From NCBI GenBank assembly GCA_002007465.1, contig LNAC01000232.1, forward strand, positions 2,109,902 through 2,173,901: 64,000 nucleotides of DNA, given 5' to 3'. The number at the start of each line of letters is the position of its first letter. The first letter of the stretch is position 1. Below are positions 1 through 14,400 of this stretch, in pieces. This DNA is from Ailurus styani (taxonomy: Eukaryota > Chordata > Mammalia > Carnivora > Ailuridae). The notes below the pieces were generated by a model. It ran no database searches. It was not told the origin of the DNA and saw only the letters and a program-made list of their open reading frames with translations. The position numbers and the translations under genes are program-made.

Positions 1-130
1 GCAGAGAGAGAGGAGGAAGCAGGCTCCCCGCTGAGCAGAGAGCCCGATGGGGGGCCTCGATCCCAGGACGCTGAGATCATGACCTGAGCCGAAGGCAGAG
101 GCTTTAACCCACTGAGCCACCCAGGCGCCC
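1..130 (-). mobile_element. Carnivore tRNA-SINE, cut by window edge
   Basis: Antisense copy ending 'gccacccaggcgccc'. The head variant 'gctttaacccac' marks the young mustelid-type subfamily. The tail lies outside the window. Confidence 0.95.
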
Positions 131-190
131 TCCATGGTAGCTTTTGATGCAACTCAATGGGAACCATTATGATACAGAAGAGGGAGCCCC

Positions 191-320
191 GGGGTGCTGG
201 GCCAGCTCAGTTGGGGTGTCTGGCTGGACCAGTCGGTGGAGCATGTGGCTCTTGATCTTAGGGTTGTGAGTTTGAGCCTCAAGTTGAGTGTAGAGATTTT
301 AAAAATAAAAAACCTTTAGA
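191..320 (+). mobile_element. Old carnivore tRNA-SINE
   Basis: Diverged head 'ctcagttgggg', then 'gttgtgagtttgagcc' and 'gtgtagagattttaaaa'. An older subfamily without the TC-rich body. Confidence 0.7.
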
Positions 321-2373
321 AGAAAGAGCCCTGAGCCCTGGACTTGGGAGTTAAGAACCAATGATTGATTCTCAGCTTTGCCAAAAAACAACTATGGGAC
401 TTTCTGCAATTCACAGTATCTTTAAGACTGTTTCCTCATTGGTAAAAAGTATATTTTTAAAAGCTTATGATATTCTCTATAGTTTGAATACTGAAGAAGA
501 CAGTATATAAAAGAACACAAAGCTTAACACTTACTAAGTGAAAATAAATGTCAGAAAGGAAAAAAAGTAAACTTTAATTGGCTTAGCACTACCACTATTT
601 TGCCCTGATCTGGCCTTAGTGTGATAAACGACATTCAAATACATTTTTCCTGTAATCTCTTGAGAAAACTGACTGGATCTTTGATACTTTTGACATATAC
701 TCCAAGTCTAATTCATTAGTGACAGTGAAGATGAGCTAATTATTCCCTGCAGCAAGCTCATCAAAGAAATGTGAGGGATGAAAATGAAAGTAGAGGCCTG
801 ATGGAAATTTGCAAAGAGAAGAAAGAGGTCATGGTTATAGGCATCCACTCAAAGTTCAGTCCAGTCCTTTCTGGGCTATTCACAAAAAGCATAGGCCAAA
901 AGCTTAAATCAGCTGTTTGACGGCCCTTGGGAGGAATAAGGACAGCAGCCACGTCAGAAGCCACTGAAAGGGAAAGCAACAAAGTAGGAGATAAAGCAAG
1001 CATAAAGGAATGTGATCAAGGAAACAGGTCCCAGATGAAAAGAAGCTGCCTGAAAAGCCTAAGTAAATACATGAATAAATAAATACAACATAAATTATAC
1101 CCATATGAACTTCAAACTCTAGCCCAGAATCTGGAGCTTCTTTCAAACACCCACATTTGTCATACTGCCCTTGGGTCACAAAGGGATATTTGGGAGAAGG
1201 CAGTTTGTAATCCCTGATTCTTATAGAAAATCACATTTATCATAAGGCCTCACTACAGTATCTGGTTATTTGCTAGGTACAGATATGCATTTGTGAGATT
1301 TATAAAACTATGTTTGCAGCAAAATGTCTCTGGGGTCAGGTAAGGCAGATCAACCTTCAGTGCAATCTTGTTAGCACATCTCACCCCCAGGCCCCCTCAT
1401 TCCAGCTCTCCCAACACACACATTTCACAGTTCTCCTTTTGTTCCCAGACGTGCCAAATACCATTGTAAATCACTACAGGACATTTCACTTTCAAAAAAA
1501 AAAGGAGAGAGTGAAAAAAAAATTAAAAAGAAAGAAAGGAAACGAAAAGAAAGATATGGAAATAAACACTAAATCCCAGTTCTGTCACACATCAGAATCT
1601 ATACCAAGTTGTAGATGTGCATTACCATCGCTGGGAATGTCTGGAGCTAAATCAAGTTTCCTCTACTCAAGTGTTAATTTTTCAATTGTTTACAAGAATA
1701 ATTTAATAACTGATGAGAAAATGGGAAATGATAGGCACAAAGGGAACGAGGAATGTAAGGAAAGTCAGCTTGGTATTTCATGATACTGAAAGCACATTCT
1801 CTCCATTTACGAACAGCTCACTCCTGGGGGTGTGTGGTATTTCCTCAAGACCCTAAGCCAAACTCCATGTCTGACTTAATTTTATCCAATACATATAGCA
1901 CTCCATAATTGCTTTACTGTTTCATAAGGAACCTAAAATAACTTAGCCCCATGAGTTCCATTTGCCTCTGTTTACCGCAAATAGAAAGAGCCATGTAAAG
2001 CAAAATGTCAAAGTTCCAGATCCCCATGAATCATTCCCTGAACTCACAGAGAATGGCAGAAAAAAAATTTTCAGAGAAAAGCTTTCAGATGGCCTATACA
2101 CAGAAAACACTTTGGCAACAAAGATGCCTGAAAAGGGCTTGCAACCATGTCTTGGTACAAAAATTCACAGAACAGCACTGTGAGCTATTTCAATATGACA
2201 ATATGAAGTCTCATGCACTCTTGCTTTTCTTGATCAAGTACGACATTTCTTCCACTCCTACAGACATCAGGGCTTAAAATAGCAGTGGTGTTCAACACAC
2301 TCCACTCAGAAAGGTACAATAAACCTCAGGATGAGCCAAGGAACGCTGAAAGAGGTAAGTTCTCATTCCTTAC

Positions 2374-2449
2374 CTGATATTAACTAATGCATGGGTCACC
2401 TTGCTAGCTGCTTCTTTCCACTGGCCTGCATTGGTAGAAAGCCTCAGGA
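2374..2449 (-). CDS. ARMH3: ARMH3 internal exon N (76 nt), last in window
   Basis: After two bases completing Val it reads [20 protein letters not shown] then LVNI plus AG of a split codon (phase 2). The acceptor is 'tttcttacag' and the donor gtaagg, so at least one more coding exon must follow to the left of position 1. The open frame agrees with exon M and supports intact coding capacity up to this point. Confidence 0.94.
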
Positions 2450-5400
2450 CTGTAAGAAAGAAAAGAAAAAAGATCTGTTAGAACCCCAGTATAAAACACA
2501 AATATGAAGAATAAAGACACATCTCAGGATAGCTTTATTAGAATAAACAGAGCCTATACCAACATTCCATTTAAAACTTCCTCATCTTAGAGAAAAATAT
2601 AAGGGCTTATTCTCAACTATCTTCACCAGGATTTCTTTTCTCTAGCTTTTTTTCACTTTCTATCAAAATACTCCTCTGCCTTGAGTTCCCCCCTATCTAC
2701 TCCCTACTAACAGGTTTCCTACTTGTTTTTACATTCGTTTGAAATCTACACTGAGGTGGTAAGGTAAGATGAACCTGGCAGCCACATTTATCATTTCCCT
2801 AATGGCCAGAGCTGATTTAGTGGAAGTGGCTGGCTGAATAAGTATCCCCTTCTGCTCCATACTTATCTTTCTCCTAAAGGTTTCAGCTGGGTCAAACAGG
2901 GCAAATAATCTTGTCAGATAGAGGATGGTCATGTTTTAGTCAAGGAGTAACCTGTTTTAGCTCCTATGACTTAACTGTGTGACCTGCAACATGAATCAAG
3001 AGGAATATCCTTCCCTTTTTCTGACCAAGTTCTATCTCTTTTCCACACTTACCAATAGAAGGAAAGAAGATGGAAAAACAGAACATCCTCAATCAGCTAA
3101 GAGCTTCAGGAGCATACATTACAGCACTGATACCATTTTAGAAAAGAGACAAACCAGCACAATTGCTCCTTGGAAGAGCAAGCACATGGTAGGCACTCCA
3201 AGTTTATGTTTTTAATGAAGGAATAGTTAATAAGAGTCAAGTTTACTATGTGCCAAGAAGTGAACAAAGTTAGGTTATATGAAAGATAGAGAGATGAGGA
3301 AACAGACTCAGAGGAGACAAGTAATTGATCTAAGTCATTCAAACAGTTGTCTGTAACTGAACTAGAATTTGAACCTGCGGGTATGACTCTAGAGTGTGTA
3401 CTTAGAGTAAACGGTTATGAGTATGAACACTGAAGCCAACTGTCAAGAGTCCAATTCCTGCCCCTGCCATTTACTAAGACAATAACAGCAATACTTACAT
3501 GAAAGGATTATTATGAAAATGAAATAAGTTAATATATATAAAGCCTCAGATCAGTGCCTGGCACATAGTAAATGTTGTATATTAGCTATTAGTATTTAAA
3601 TAAATCGCCTCCCAAACAAATGAATGAATATATCTGAGACTTCCAAAGGAAAGAAAGTAGAGCCTAACAACATTACATTAAGAAATTAAGAAATGTGTCA
3701 CCAATTTGCTTAGGAACTTTATACCTGTGTACTATTACTACCCACTCCTGACCAGTATTTCAGCAAGGAAAGAAACAGCAGGAGCTAAATCTGAGGGAAG
3801 GTTTATGGCTGTAACAGGGAAAGAAAACTCATCTGGTTGCTCCGCATTTCTTCTAGCAATACCTCATTTTTATAAATTTATGCAATTTTATGAAAGAGAG
3901 TATGGAAGCCTTAATAAAACATATTATCAGAACACTGCTTTTCTAATTTACAAGATTTAGTGCAGAGGAAGTTGGTATAGTTCCAAGTTAAAGCTCCTCA
4001 GTCTGAATCTGGTTTCACCCAGTGTATGTGCAAATTTAATCATGTAATGAACACAATTGTTTCAGCAGGTCAGACATACCTTTTCCAACTCAACTATGAA
4101 ACTCCTTAGATGTGTTTCACTAGATCCTCCACAAGATCATAAATTCTCTGAGGGTGGGGACCAAAACATTTATGGAATTGAGTTGAATTTTCCCTTCCTT
4201 ATCTCAGAGAGGTATTTAACTCTGTCCACGGATTATTTCTCTGTAACATTGTCAGCTCTGTTCCTTAGTGAACAAGTACTAGATGACCTCATCACTGCAT
4301 TTCCTTTGGAAATGCCATAGGCTTTTACATTCTTTTCTGTTACCAAATTTAAACACAAAATTATTTCAAAATGCTCTAAAAGCCTCAAGCTAAGGTAATC
4401 TTTTATGTAGTAAATTATGGTTCACAAAAATAACATAGTACATAGCCATTTTTAAAAAGAGACATAAGTAATAGTAAAAACTGGAAACAACCATAATTTC
4501 CATGAAAAGAATGGTTAAATAAACTAAGCCCATAGTGCACAAAAAAAGAGAAAGATTTAAGAAAATTACAAAAAAAGAATATTTTGTGACATGTTTTAAA
4601 AAACACAAAATAGAAGGATAACATGATTACAACTACATAAAACTATGCATATGTGTAGGCTAATATACAACTATGAAAACAATCACAGCACTAGAAAGGA
4701 AAGATTATAAAATTTTTTATTTTTTCCATCTTGATTTTTCTTTTTCTTTAGTATTTATAATTATCTCTATCTTTCCCTTTTTTTTTTTTTTTGGCCCCAG
4801 GGGTAACAGGTCTGTGAATCATCAGGCTTACACCTTCACAGCACTCACCATAGCACAAACCCTCCCCAATGTCCATAACCCAGCCATATACTATCCCTAC
4901 CCTCCCACCTCCCAGTAACCCTCAGTTTGTTTCGTGAGATTAAGAGTCTCTTGTGGTTTGTCTCCTTCCTGATCCCATCTTGTTTCATTTTTTCCCTCCC
5001 TACCCCCCATGATCCCCCATCCTGTCCCTCAAATTCTAAAATTATCTCTTCTTTAATGAAAAAAAAAACAGTTCAAAATATAGTATCATTTATGGTTCAG
5101 GGCAGCTCCTTTGGAGGGTCTTCCTATTCAGTGGACTTCACTGCAGCAAATTAATGTCATCGGAATAATTAAATGTGTGCCTTCATCAAAAATGTTTCAG
5201 TGAGACTTCCTCCTCTAGCCAAGACAGAGGAACAAAACATAATTTACCATTCTACCTTAAGTGACTGGACAAAACAGATGAAACAACAACTACCAGACAT
5301 TGGACAACAGGCATATAGAACTGTGATCCCTAAAGAAAAAAAACAAGGTGAGCCCTAAGATTACACCAGCTTATTGCATGGAGAAGTTTCTAGCCTGTGG

Positions 5401-8400
5401 GGCAGGAAGTAGGATATATAAGTTCTATACAGAACCCAGAAGTCTTAACAAACCAAAGACATAGAGATCAACACTTGGAGAGGCCAAGGCACCTAGAATT
5501 TGTGGGGGAGAACACTGCAGAAGAAGGAGTTTGACAAGGAACTCTGGAGGTCTATAGAAGGGTCATCTTACATCTTTAGTTGAATACTGATCTGCATATA
5601 TAGACAGAAGAGGAAAATACTCAAGTCTGGGCACAAAGAACCACTAGAAAGGAAAAGAAATTGTTAAGCTCACAGAGGGCTCCACAAATAAAATAATTCG
5701 TCTTTCCACTGGCAAGAGCAAAAAGATCTAGAGGCGCCTGGGTGGCTTAGTGGGTTAAAGCCTCTGCCTTCAGCTCAGGTCATGATCTCAGGATCCTGGG
5801 ATCGAGGCCTGCATCGGGCTCCATGCTCAGCAGGGAGACTGCCTCCCCCTCTCTCTCTGCCTGCCTCTCAGCCTACTTGTGATCTCTCTCTCTGTCAAAT
5901 AAATAAATAAAATCTTAAAAAAAAAAAAGAGTAGAAACATCTACTCATACACTGGTTGTCAGACAGAGTCTGCAGATGGGTACTGCATTAGCAATGGGAC
6001 CAAATTAGCCTACATTATAGAGTGCTCTCAACCACCTGACAACCCTTAAATGCAAACCTGAAAGGATAAAGCTGATTTCCAAATAACATAACCAATTCTA
6101 GAACAAAGTTTAACATTATATAAAATAATACAACAAAATCTAGCACTCACAACATTAAAATCACAATGTCCAAAATCTAATTTATTTTTTTTAAGATTTT
6201 ATTTATATTTATTCATTTGACACAGAGAGAGAGATTACAAGTAGGCAGAGAGGCAGGCAGAGAGACAGGGAGAGGAGGAAGCAGGCTCCCCGCCGAGCAG
6301 AGAGCCCGATGTGGGCCTCGATCCCAGGACCCTGGGATCATGACCTGAGCCGAAGGCAGCGGCTTTAACCCACTGAGCCACCCAGGCGCCCCCAAAATCT
6401 AATTTAAAAATTAGCAGACATTCAAAGCAGAAAAATATGACCAAATAAGCAAGAGAAAAACCAGTCAATAGAAACAGATCTAAACATGAGGAAAATTAGC
6501 AGAAGTAGCAGAAAAGGACATTAAAACAACTACTGTAAATATGCTCTGTATCCTCAGGAAGATTGAGGAAAATACAAATACAATGAGGAAAGAAATGGAC
6601 ACATTACAAAGAAGTCCAAACAGAACTCCCAGGGAAGAAAAAACCTGAAATGCAAGATAAAATGAATTAAGATTAATGAGATTAACAGCATATTAAAAAA
6701 TACAGAAGAGTCGGGCGCCTGGGTGGCTCAGTGGGTTAAAGCCTCTGCTTTCGGCTCAGGTCATGATCTCAGCATTCTGGGATCGAGGCCCGCATCGGGC
6801 TCTCTGCTCAGCAGGGAGCCTGCTTCCTCCTCTCCCTGTCTCTCTGCCTGCCTCTCTGCCTACTTGTAATCTCTCTCTCTGTGTCAAATGAATAAATAAA
6901 GTCTTTAAAAAAATAAAAAATAATTTAAAAAAATAAAAAATAAAAAATACAGAAGAGGCATCCAAATTTGGAAGTAAGAAGTTAGTTGTCACTATTTGCA
7001 TATGACATGATACTACGTATAGAAACACTAGAGGTTCCACCAAAAAACCCTTCTAATTAGAACTAATAAATGAATTCAGTAAAGGGAGCCTGGGTGACTT
7101 AGTTGGTTAAGTGTCTACCTTCAGCTCAGGTCATAATCTCAGGGTCCTGGGATGGAGCCCCACGTTGGGCTCCCCGCTCGGCAGGGAATCTGCTTCTCCC
7201 TCTACCCCTCACCCCACTTGTGCGTGCACTCTCTCTCTACTAAATAAACTCTTAAAAAAAATGAATTCAGTCAAGTAGCAAGATACAAAACTAATATACA
7301 GAAATCTACTGTGTTTCCATTCACTAATAACCAATGATCAGAAAGAGAAATTAAGAAAACAATCCCGTTTACAATTGTACCAAAACAATAAAATACCTAG
7401 GAATAAATTTAATTGAAGAGATGAAAGACCCGTACTCTGAGAACTACAAGACACTGATGAAAGAAAATGAAGATGGCAAAATAAATGGAAAGATACACCA
7501 TGCTCATGCATTGGAAGAATTAATATTCTTAATCTACAGATTCAGTTCAATCACTATCCAAATGCCACTAGCATTTTTCACAGAAATAGAGCAAATAATC
7601 ATAAAATTTGTGTGGAACCACAAAAGACCCTTAATAGCCAAAGCAATCTTGAGAAAGAAGAACAAACCTGGAGGAATCATGCCCCCAGATTTCAAACTAT
7701 ACTTCAAGGCCTTAGTAATCAAAACAGCAATGGTACTAGCACAAAAAGAGACATACAGATCAATGAAGCAGAGTAGAGAATCCAAAAATAAACTCACATA
7801 TATTAATCTATGACAAAGGAGTCAAGAATATAAAAAGAAGAGACAGTTTCTTCAACAAATGGTGTTGGGAAAACTAAATAGCTATATGCAAAAAAGAAAA
7901 AAAAAGAAAAGAAGAAAAAAAGAAAAGAAACTTCCTTACACCATATACAATAAACTCAAAATGGATTAAAGACCTAAATGTAAAACTTGAAACCATAAAA
8001 CTCCTAAAAGAAAATATAGGCAGTAGGCTCTTGGACATCAATCTTAACAATATATATATATATTTTTTTGGATCTGTCTCCTCAGGGAAAGGGAAAAAAA
8101 GGAAAAGTAAACTGGGATTACATCAAAATAAAAAGCTTTTGCATTTTTATGGAAGGAAGGAAAATATCAACAAAACAAACCTACTGAATGGGAGAAGACA
8201 TTTGCAAATTATATCTCTGTTAATATCCATAATATATAAAGAACTCCTACAAAAAAACAAAAAAATACAATCTAATTAAATAATGAGTGGAAGACTTGAA
8301 CAGACATTTTTTCAAAGAAGACATACAGATGGCTAATAGACATGTGAAAAGACGTTCAACACCATGACTCACCAGGGAAATGCAAATTGAAACCACAATG

Positions 8401-11400
8401 AGATATTACCTCACCTGTCAGAATGGCTAGTAACAAAAAGACAAGAAATAACAAGCATTGCCAAGGACAGGATGTGGAGAAACGGGAACCCTCATGCACT
8501 GTTGGTAGGAATGTAAATGCAGGGCACCTGGGTGGCTCAGTGGGTTAAAGCCTCTGCTTTCAGCTCAGGTCATGATCTCAGCATCTGGGATCGAGGCCCG
8601 CTTCGGGCTCTCTGCTCAGCAGGGAGCCTGCTTCCTCCTCTCCCTGTCTCTCTGCCTGCCTCTCTGCCTACTTGTAGTCTCTCTCTCTGTGTCAAATAAA
8701 TAAATAAAAAATCTTTGGAAAAAAAAAAAGGAATGTAAATGCAGCCACGATGGAGAACAGTATGAGGGATCCTTTAAATATCAAAAATAAGGGCAAATAA
8801 TAAAAATAAATAAATATATAAAAACTACCATATGATCTAGCAATTCCACTTCTGGCTATTTATCAAAAGAAAACCAAAACACTAATTTGAAAAGATACCT
8901 ACAACCCCATGTTCGCAGCAGTATCATTCATAATAGTCAAGACATGGAAACAACCTAAATGGCTATCAATAGATGAAAGAATAAAGAAGTGTGTGTGTGT
9001 ATGTGTGTGTGTGTGTGTATATACATATATATATATATACACACACATATATATGTGTGTATATATATGTATATATACACACACATATATGTGTGTATAT
9101 ATACGCATATATATACACACATGCATACACATATATAATATATATATTCACTAAGACCCCATATGTGTACATATGTATATATATATACACACACACGTAT
9201 GTATATGTATATACACATATACACAATGGAATATCATTCAGCTATAAAACACAAGGAAACACTACTATCTGTGACAATATGGATGGACCCTAAAGACATT
9301 ATTCTAAGTGAAATAAGTGACACAGAGAAAGACAAATACTGCATGATCTTACTTATATGTGTAATCTTAAAAACAAAACAAAACCAAACCCATTAAAAAA
9401 GAGATCAGACTTGTAGCTACCAGAGACAGAGGGTAGGGAGAGGTGGAATTGGAGGAAGGTAGTCAAAAGACACAAACTTTCAGTTACAGGATAAAGAAGA
9501 CAAATAAGGGTTGTAATGTACAACAGAAGAAATCAGCTAACACCACTGTATGATATACAGGAAAGCTATTATTATTATTTTTTAAAGATTTTATTTATTT
9601 ATTTGACAGAAACACAGCGAGAGAAGGAACACAAGCAGGGGGAGTGAGAGAGAGAGAAGCAGGCTTCCCACAGAGCAGGGAGCCCAATGCGGGGGCTCGA
9701 TCCCAGGACCCTGGGATCATGACCTGAGCTGAAGGCAGATGCTTAATGACTGATTCACCCAGGCACCCCAGGAAAGGTATTAAGGAAAGTAAAATCCTAA
9801 GAGTTCTCATCACGAGGAAAAATTTTTTTTCCCTTTCTTCCTTTTTTCCTTTTATCGTATCTATGTGAAAAGATGGATGTGAGCTGAACCTACTATGGCA
9901 ATCATTTCACTTTGTATGTAAATTAAACCATCATTCTGTATGCCTTAAACATCATGGTGATGTGTGCCAATTATTTCACAATAAAACTGGGGGCAAAATG
10001 AAGGTGTGGTGCCACTTCTAGCATGGCAGAATAAAACCCACTACAGCCTCTCTCTCACTGATTATAGCCAAAAATCCTGTATTAAATATAAAAAATAACT
10101 ACCTGGAGGCTCTAAAAATTGAGGATTAGCAGACGAACTATAGAAGGGAGTCAAAACTTACAGAAACACCCACAAAAGGAGTTTCAAGTTGGGCTATGTC
10201 TCTCTGTTAAATAAATAAAATCTTAAAAAAAAAAAAGATATTTATTTATTTGAGAGAGAGAAAAAAAAAAAGAGGGAGAGAGCACAAGCAGAAGGAGTGG
10301 CAGAGGAAGAGGGGGAAGCAGTCTCACTGCTGAGTAGGGAGCCCAGTGGGCTCAATCCCTTATCCCTGAATTCATGACCCAAGCCCAAGGCAGACACTAA
10401 ACCAACTGAGCTGCCCAGGTGCCCCTAGATTCATCATAATCTTAATCAAAAATTTCAGTAGGGTTTTAACAAAAACATACTTAAATTTATATGAAAAATA
10501 GATAGCCAAGAAACGCCTGGATGGCTCAGTTGGTTAAGCAGCTGCCTTCGGCTCAGGTCATGATCCCAGGGTTCTGGGATCGAGTCCCGCATCAGGGTCC
10601 TTGCTTGGCAGGTTGCCTGCTTCTCCCTCGCCCACTCCCCTTGCTTGTGTTCCCTCTCTCACTGTGTCTCTCTGTGTCAAATTAATAAATAAAATCTTAA
10701 AAAAAAAAAAAAACACAACCAACCAATTCTCCTTATAGGAGAACTCTAAATAATCTATGTAGATACTCTCCCTTGAAGGAGGTGGAGCTTACCTCTCCAC
10801 CCCCACTACCAACTTCAGTGCTTACTGCATTCAGTGACTTGCTTCCAAAGAACAGAGTATGGAAAGGGAGGAAAGAACCATAACTCTGCTGTGGAGAAAC
10901 TCTGCAAACACTACTCTAACCAAGTGATAAAGGTTAATATCACCAATGATAAGTCATGTTGATAATATACCCAAATGTTTGACTTTGTGGCATTCTACTG
11001 AAAATCCAGAACCCCAGTCCAACCTTGAGTAAATCATGAGACAGACCAAAATTGAGGAAGCTGCTCCTGAAAACTGTCAAGGTCATGAAAAACAAACACT
11101 AAGAAACTGTCGGACAAGAAGAGACTAAAGAGATATTAGAACTACATGTAACATGGATGGAATCCTGGAATACAGAAAGGACATTAGGGGAAAAATTAGT
11201 AGAATCCAAATAAAGTCTAGAGTTTAGTATGTGTATGTGCGGTAGGAAAAAACACATATCATAAAATTTACTGTCTTAGACATTTTTAAGTGTATTATTC
11301 AAAAGTGTTAAGTATGTTTACATTGTTGCATAACACATCTCTAGAACCTTTTTATCTTGCAGAACTGAAGCTCTATACCTATTTTAAAAACTCTCTTTGC

Positions 11401-14400
11401 ACCCTTCCCCCATCTCTTGGTAACCACCGTTCTACTTTCTATATCTACAAATTTGACTACTTTAGATACCTCACATAAGCAGGACCATACAATATTGTGT
11501 TGTGGACTGGCTTATTTCACTTAGCATCATGTTCTCAACGTTCATCCACACTGGAGCATATAACAGATTTCCTTCCTTTTTAAGGCTGCATAGTATTCCA
11601 TTAAATGTATATACCACATTTTATTTATCCCTTTATCCATTAATGGACATATGGGTTGCTTTCCTCTCTTGGCTATTGTGAATAGCGCTTCTATGAACGT
11701 GGGTATGCAATGCTTTTTTTAGTGGGCAAAAGATCTTCAAAACCAAATAAGATGGAAAATAAGAACAGAAAAGATGTTCAACATCATTATTCATTAGGGA
11801 AATACAAATTAAAACCATAATGAGATATTGCCACACACCTATAAGAAGCCAAAAACCAACAAACCAACAAACCAGTGCTGGCTAGGATATGGAGGGACTA
11901 TAACTCTTATATATCGCTGAAGGGAATGTAAAATAGTACATCTCTTTGGAAAACAGTTTGGTGTTTTTCTTTATAAGAAACATATACTTAACCACAAAAG
12001 CCAAAAACCCATTCATAGGTATGTAACCAAGTGAAATGAAAGCTTGTGTTCACATAAAAATCTGTACAATGATGTTCACAGGGGCTTCACTTATAATTGT
12101 TAAAAACTGGAAACCTCAGGGCCCCTGGGTGGTTCAGTCGTTAAGGATCTGCCTTCAGCTCAGGTCATGATCTGGGATCAAGACCCAAGTCAGGCTCCCT
12201 GCTCTGCGGGAAGCCTGCTTCTCCCTCTCCCACTCCCCCTACTTGTGTTCCCTCTCTCGCTCTCTTTCTGTCAAATAAATAAATCTTTAAAAAACCCAAA
12301 AAACTAGAAACCTTCCAAATCTGCTTCAACTAAGAAATGGATAAACTAAGCTGGCATAGTCTTTACAATGAGATATTAATTTCACAATAAAAAGGAATAA
12401 ACAGGGGTGTCTTGGTGGCTCACTCAGTTAAGCGTCTGCCTTCAGCTGAGGTCACAATCCCAGGGTCCTGGGATCGAGTCCCACATCAGGCTCCCTGCCC
12501 GTGCTCTCTCTCGCTCTCTCACACTCTCTCTCTCTCAAATAAAATCTTTTTTTTTTTAAAGGAATAAACTACTGATACATGCACCAACATGGATGAATTT
12601 CAAATAAATTACTATATAAAAGAAGCCAGACTCAAAAGACTATACAATCTCACCTTTGGGGGTTTTTTTTTGAAAAAACAAAACTATGAAAAAAAAGAAA
12701 AAGGAAAACTCTGAGGCCAGGGAACAGATTTGTGGCTGCTGAGGGTTTAGGGTGAGTGAAGGAGTTGACCTCACAAGAGAACAAGAGACATTTCTGGGAT
12801 GACGAAACTCTATATCTTGACTTTTTTTGGATAATTATACTTCTATACACATTTGTCAAAACTCAGAACTGTACATTAAAAAGGGTGAATTTTACCATAC
12901 ATGTGAATTATACCTTTAAAAACTTGACTTCAAAAACTACATGTCTAAGGGCACCTGAGTGGCACAGTCAGTTAAGCATCTGCCTTCGGCTCAGGTCATG
13001 ATCCCAGGGTCCTGGGAACAAGTCCTGCATTGGGTTCCCTGCTCAGCGGGGAGTCTGCTTTACCCTCTACCCTTCTCCCCTGCTGTCTGTCTCTCTCTCA
13101 CTCTCTCTCTCAAACACAGAAATAAAATCTTAAAAAAAAACCCTAAATGTTTTTTCATCATACTTCATACAAAATGGAAAGTACTGAAACATGCTGTTTG
13201 TTGTGTTTTATTTAGTGAAATTTTTCATTTCCCTATTTGTGATCCCCTGGTTCACATTTTAATTCCCTTGGCAGATTGGAGCATGCCCAGATATCCTCTC
13301 TTATCTTTTTGCTGTAGCTGTAAGGGCTTACCTCACTTGACTATGCACATGGCCCAGTTGAGTAGGTATGTCAGGCTTCTATAAAATATCTCCCCCACTT
13401 CAATTTTCCTTCCTTTCCTCATTGAAAGATATCTTTATTCATCTATTAATGGATGCTGACCTCTGGGACAGCTCTTCACCCTTGGAAAATTCTACATTCT
13501 CGAAAACAAGGATTTTGGTAAAGCTGGGTGGACACAAACCACATGAGGAACATTGAGCACAGTTGGCAATAGGAAGTCTGCTAAAGGGTTCTCATTGAAG
13601 AGTTCCTAAAAAAAGACCATGTGTCTTGATATGACAACTGGAACTTGTTATTTTCAAGGGAGCTGACCTGATGCTAAAGCTATTATACTAAGAAAGCTAT
13701 TATACTAAGAAAGAGAGAAACAGAAAACACCAGGTCCCTGCATCACTGTTGAGCATCAGATCACATCCTTCTGAAATTGTCATTCCTTTGAATTCTTGCA
13801 AAGTGAAATAATTTTCCAATTGTTCAAGGTAGTTTAAGTCAGAGGTTTCTGATACTTGCAGGCAAAAACATCCTACTAATACAAGGCCTTACTCCCGCTG
13901 CCTAAAATGTCATAGCAAAGCTATACATGGCTCTGAAAAGTTTTCCTCTACTGCTCTAAAAAAGAAAGTCTATTAGAAAAAAAATCTTGTCCTCCTAGGC
14001 AATTCTTTTCTACTGATTGCTTCTACTCTTTTAGTACTTATTCCAAATCCCCTCTAGTTTTCACATGATGTGGGAGAAAGTTTTCACAAATAGTCCTAAC
14101 AAAAGGGATATAGCAAACTAATCTGTAGGAACAGGAAGTGGACTGGTGGTTGCCTAGAGATAGAAAGCAAGGGATAGAAGGGGTAAGAGGTGGCAAGAGG
14201 GATATAAAGGGATAAAGGAAACCTCTGGTAGGTGATGGATATGTTTGTTATCTTGATTGTAGTGAAAGCTTCATGTATATAAATGTATGCGAGAACTTAT
14301 CAAAAACTGTATAAACAAGTGCAGTTTATTATACATCAATTATACCTCAATAAAGCTAGTACATGAGGGAGTTTTTTTTAATAGCTTTAATGAGGGGCTT

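Larger units (their letters stand above)
1..2373 (-). other. ARMH3 intron, left edge (incomplete)
   Basis: It holds two SINEs (1-130 and 191-320). The remaining ~2 kb shows only short chance open frames and A-rich stretches, for example 1494-1560. I see no exon, RNA gene or regulatory element. The final ARMH3 exon must lie further left. Confidence 0.7.
5170..6712 (+). mobile_element. Degraded L1 5' region
   Basis: A-rich L1-like sequence ('gacaaaacagatgaaacaac', 'gaggaaaatacaaatacaat') with no long open frame, interrupted by SINEs at 5733 and 6185. It appears joined to ORF2 sequence further on with a large internal loss. Confidence 0.55.
6958..9999 (+). mobile_element. Degraded L1, ORF2 3' half and 3' UTR
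   Basis: An old L1 copy in sense. It includes the RT region (FADD-like motif changed to FAYD near 7005), then a 130-codon open remnant at 7421-7813 with [20 protein letters not shown]. The ORF2 tail and 3' UTR run to about 9999. Stops, indels, three SINEs and a dinucleotide expansion interrupt it, so it cannot move. Confidence 0.9.
11715..12945 (+). mobile_element. Old L1 fragment, sense, with two SINEs
   Basis: 'gggaaatacaaattaaaacc' and 'gaacagatttgtggctgctg' place it at the ORF2 end and 3' UTR. SINEs at 12118 and 12403 interrupt it. It lies head-to-head with the antisense fragment just left. Confidence 0.75.

Noticed and set aside
1310..1783. 157-codon plus-strand open frame
   Set aside because: Opposite to the gene, mixed composition with an A-rich lysine run, no recognisable family.
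6213..6468. Recurring short frames such as [10 protein letters not shown] or [10 protein letters not shown] across the window
   Set aside because: These are translations of SINE heads and reappear in each copy, so they are not a protein family.
7421..7813. 130-codon open frame with reverse-transcriptase-like C-terminal sequence
   Set aside because: Not a host gene. It is a remnant of L1 ORF2 and is annotated with that element.
8899..9293. Open frames rich in Tyr/Ile/Cys/Val on both strands
   Set aside because: Produced by the TG/TA/CA dinucleotide repeat.
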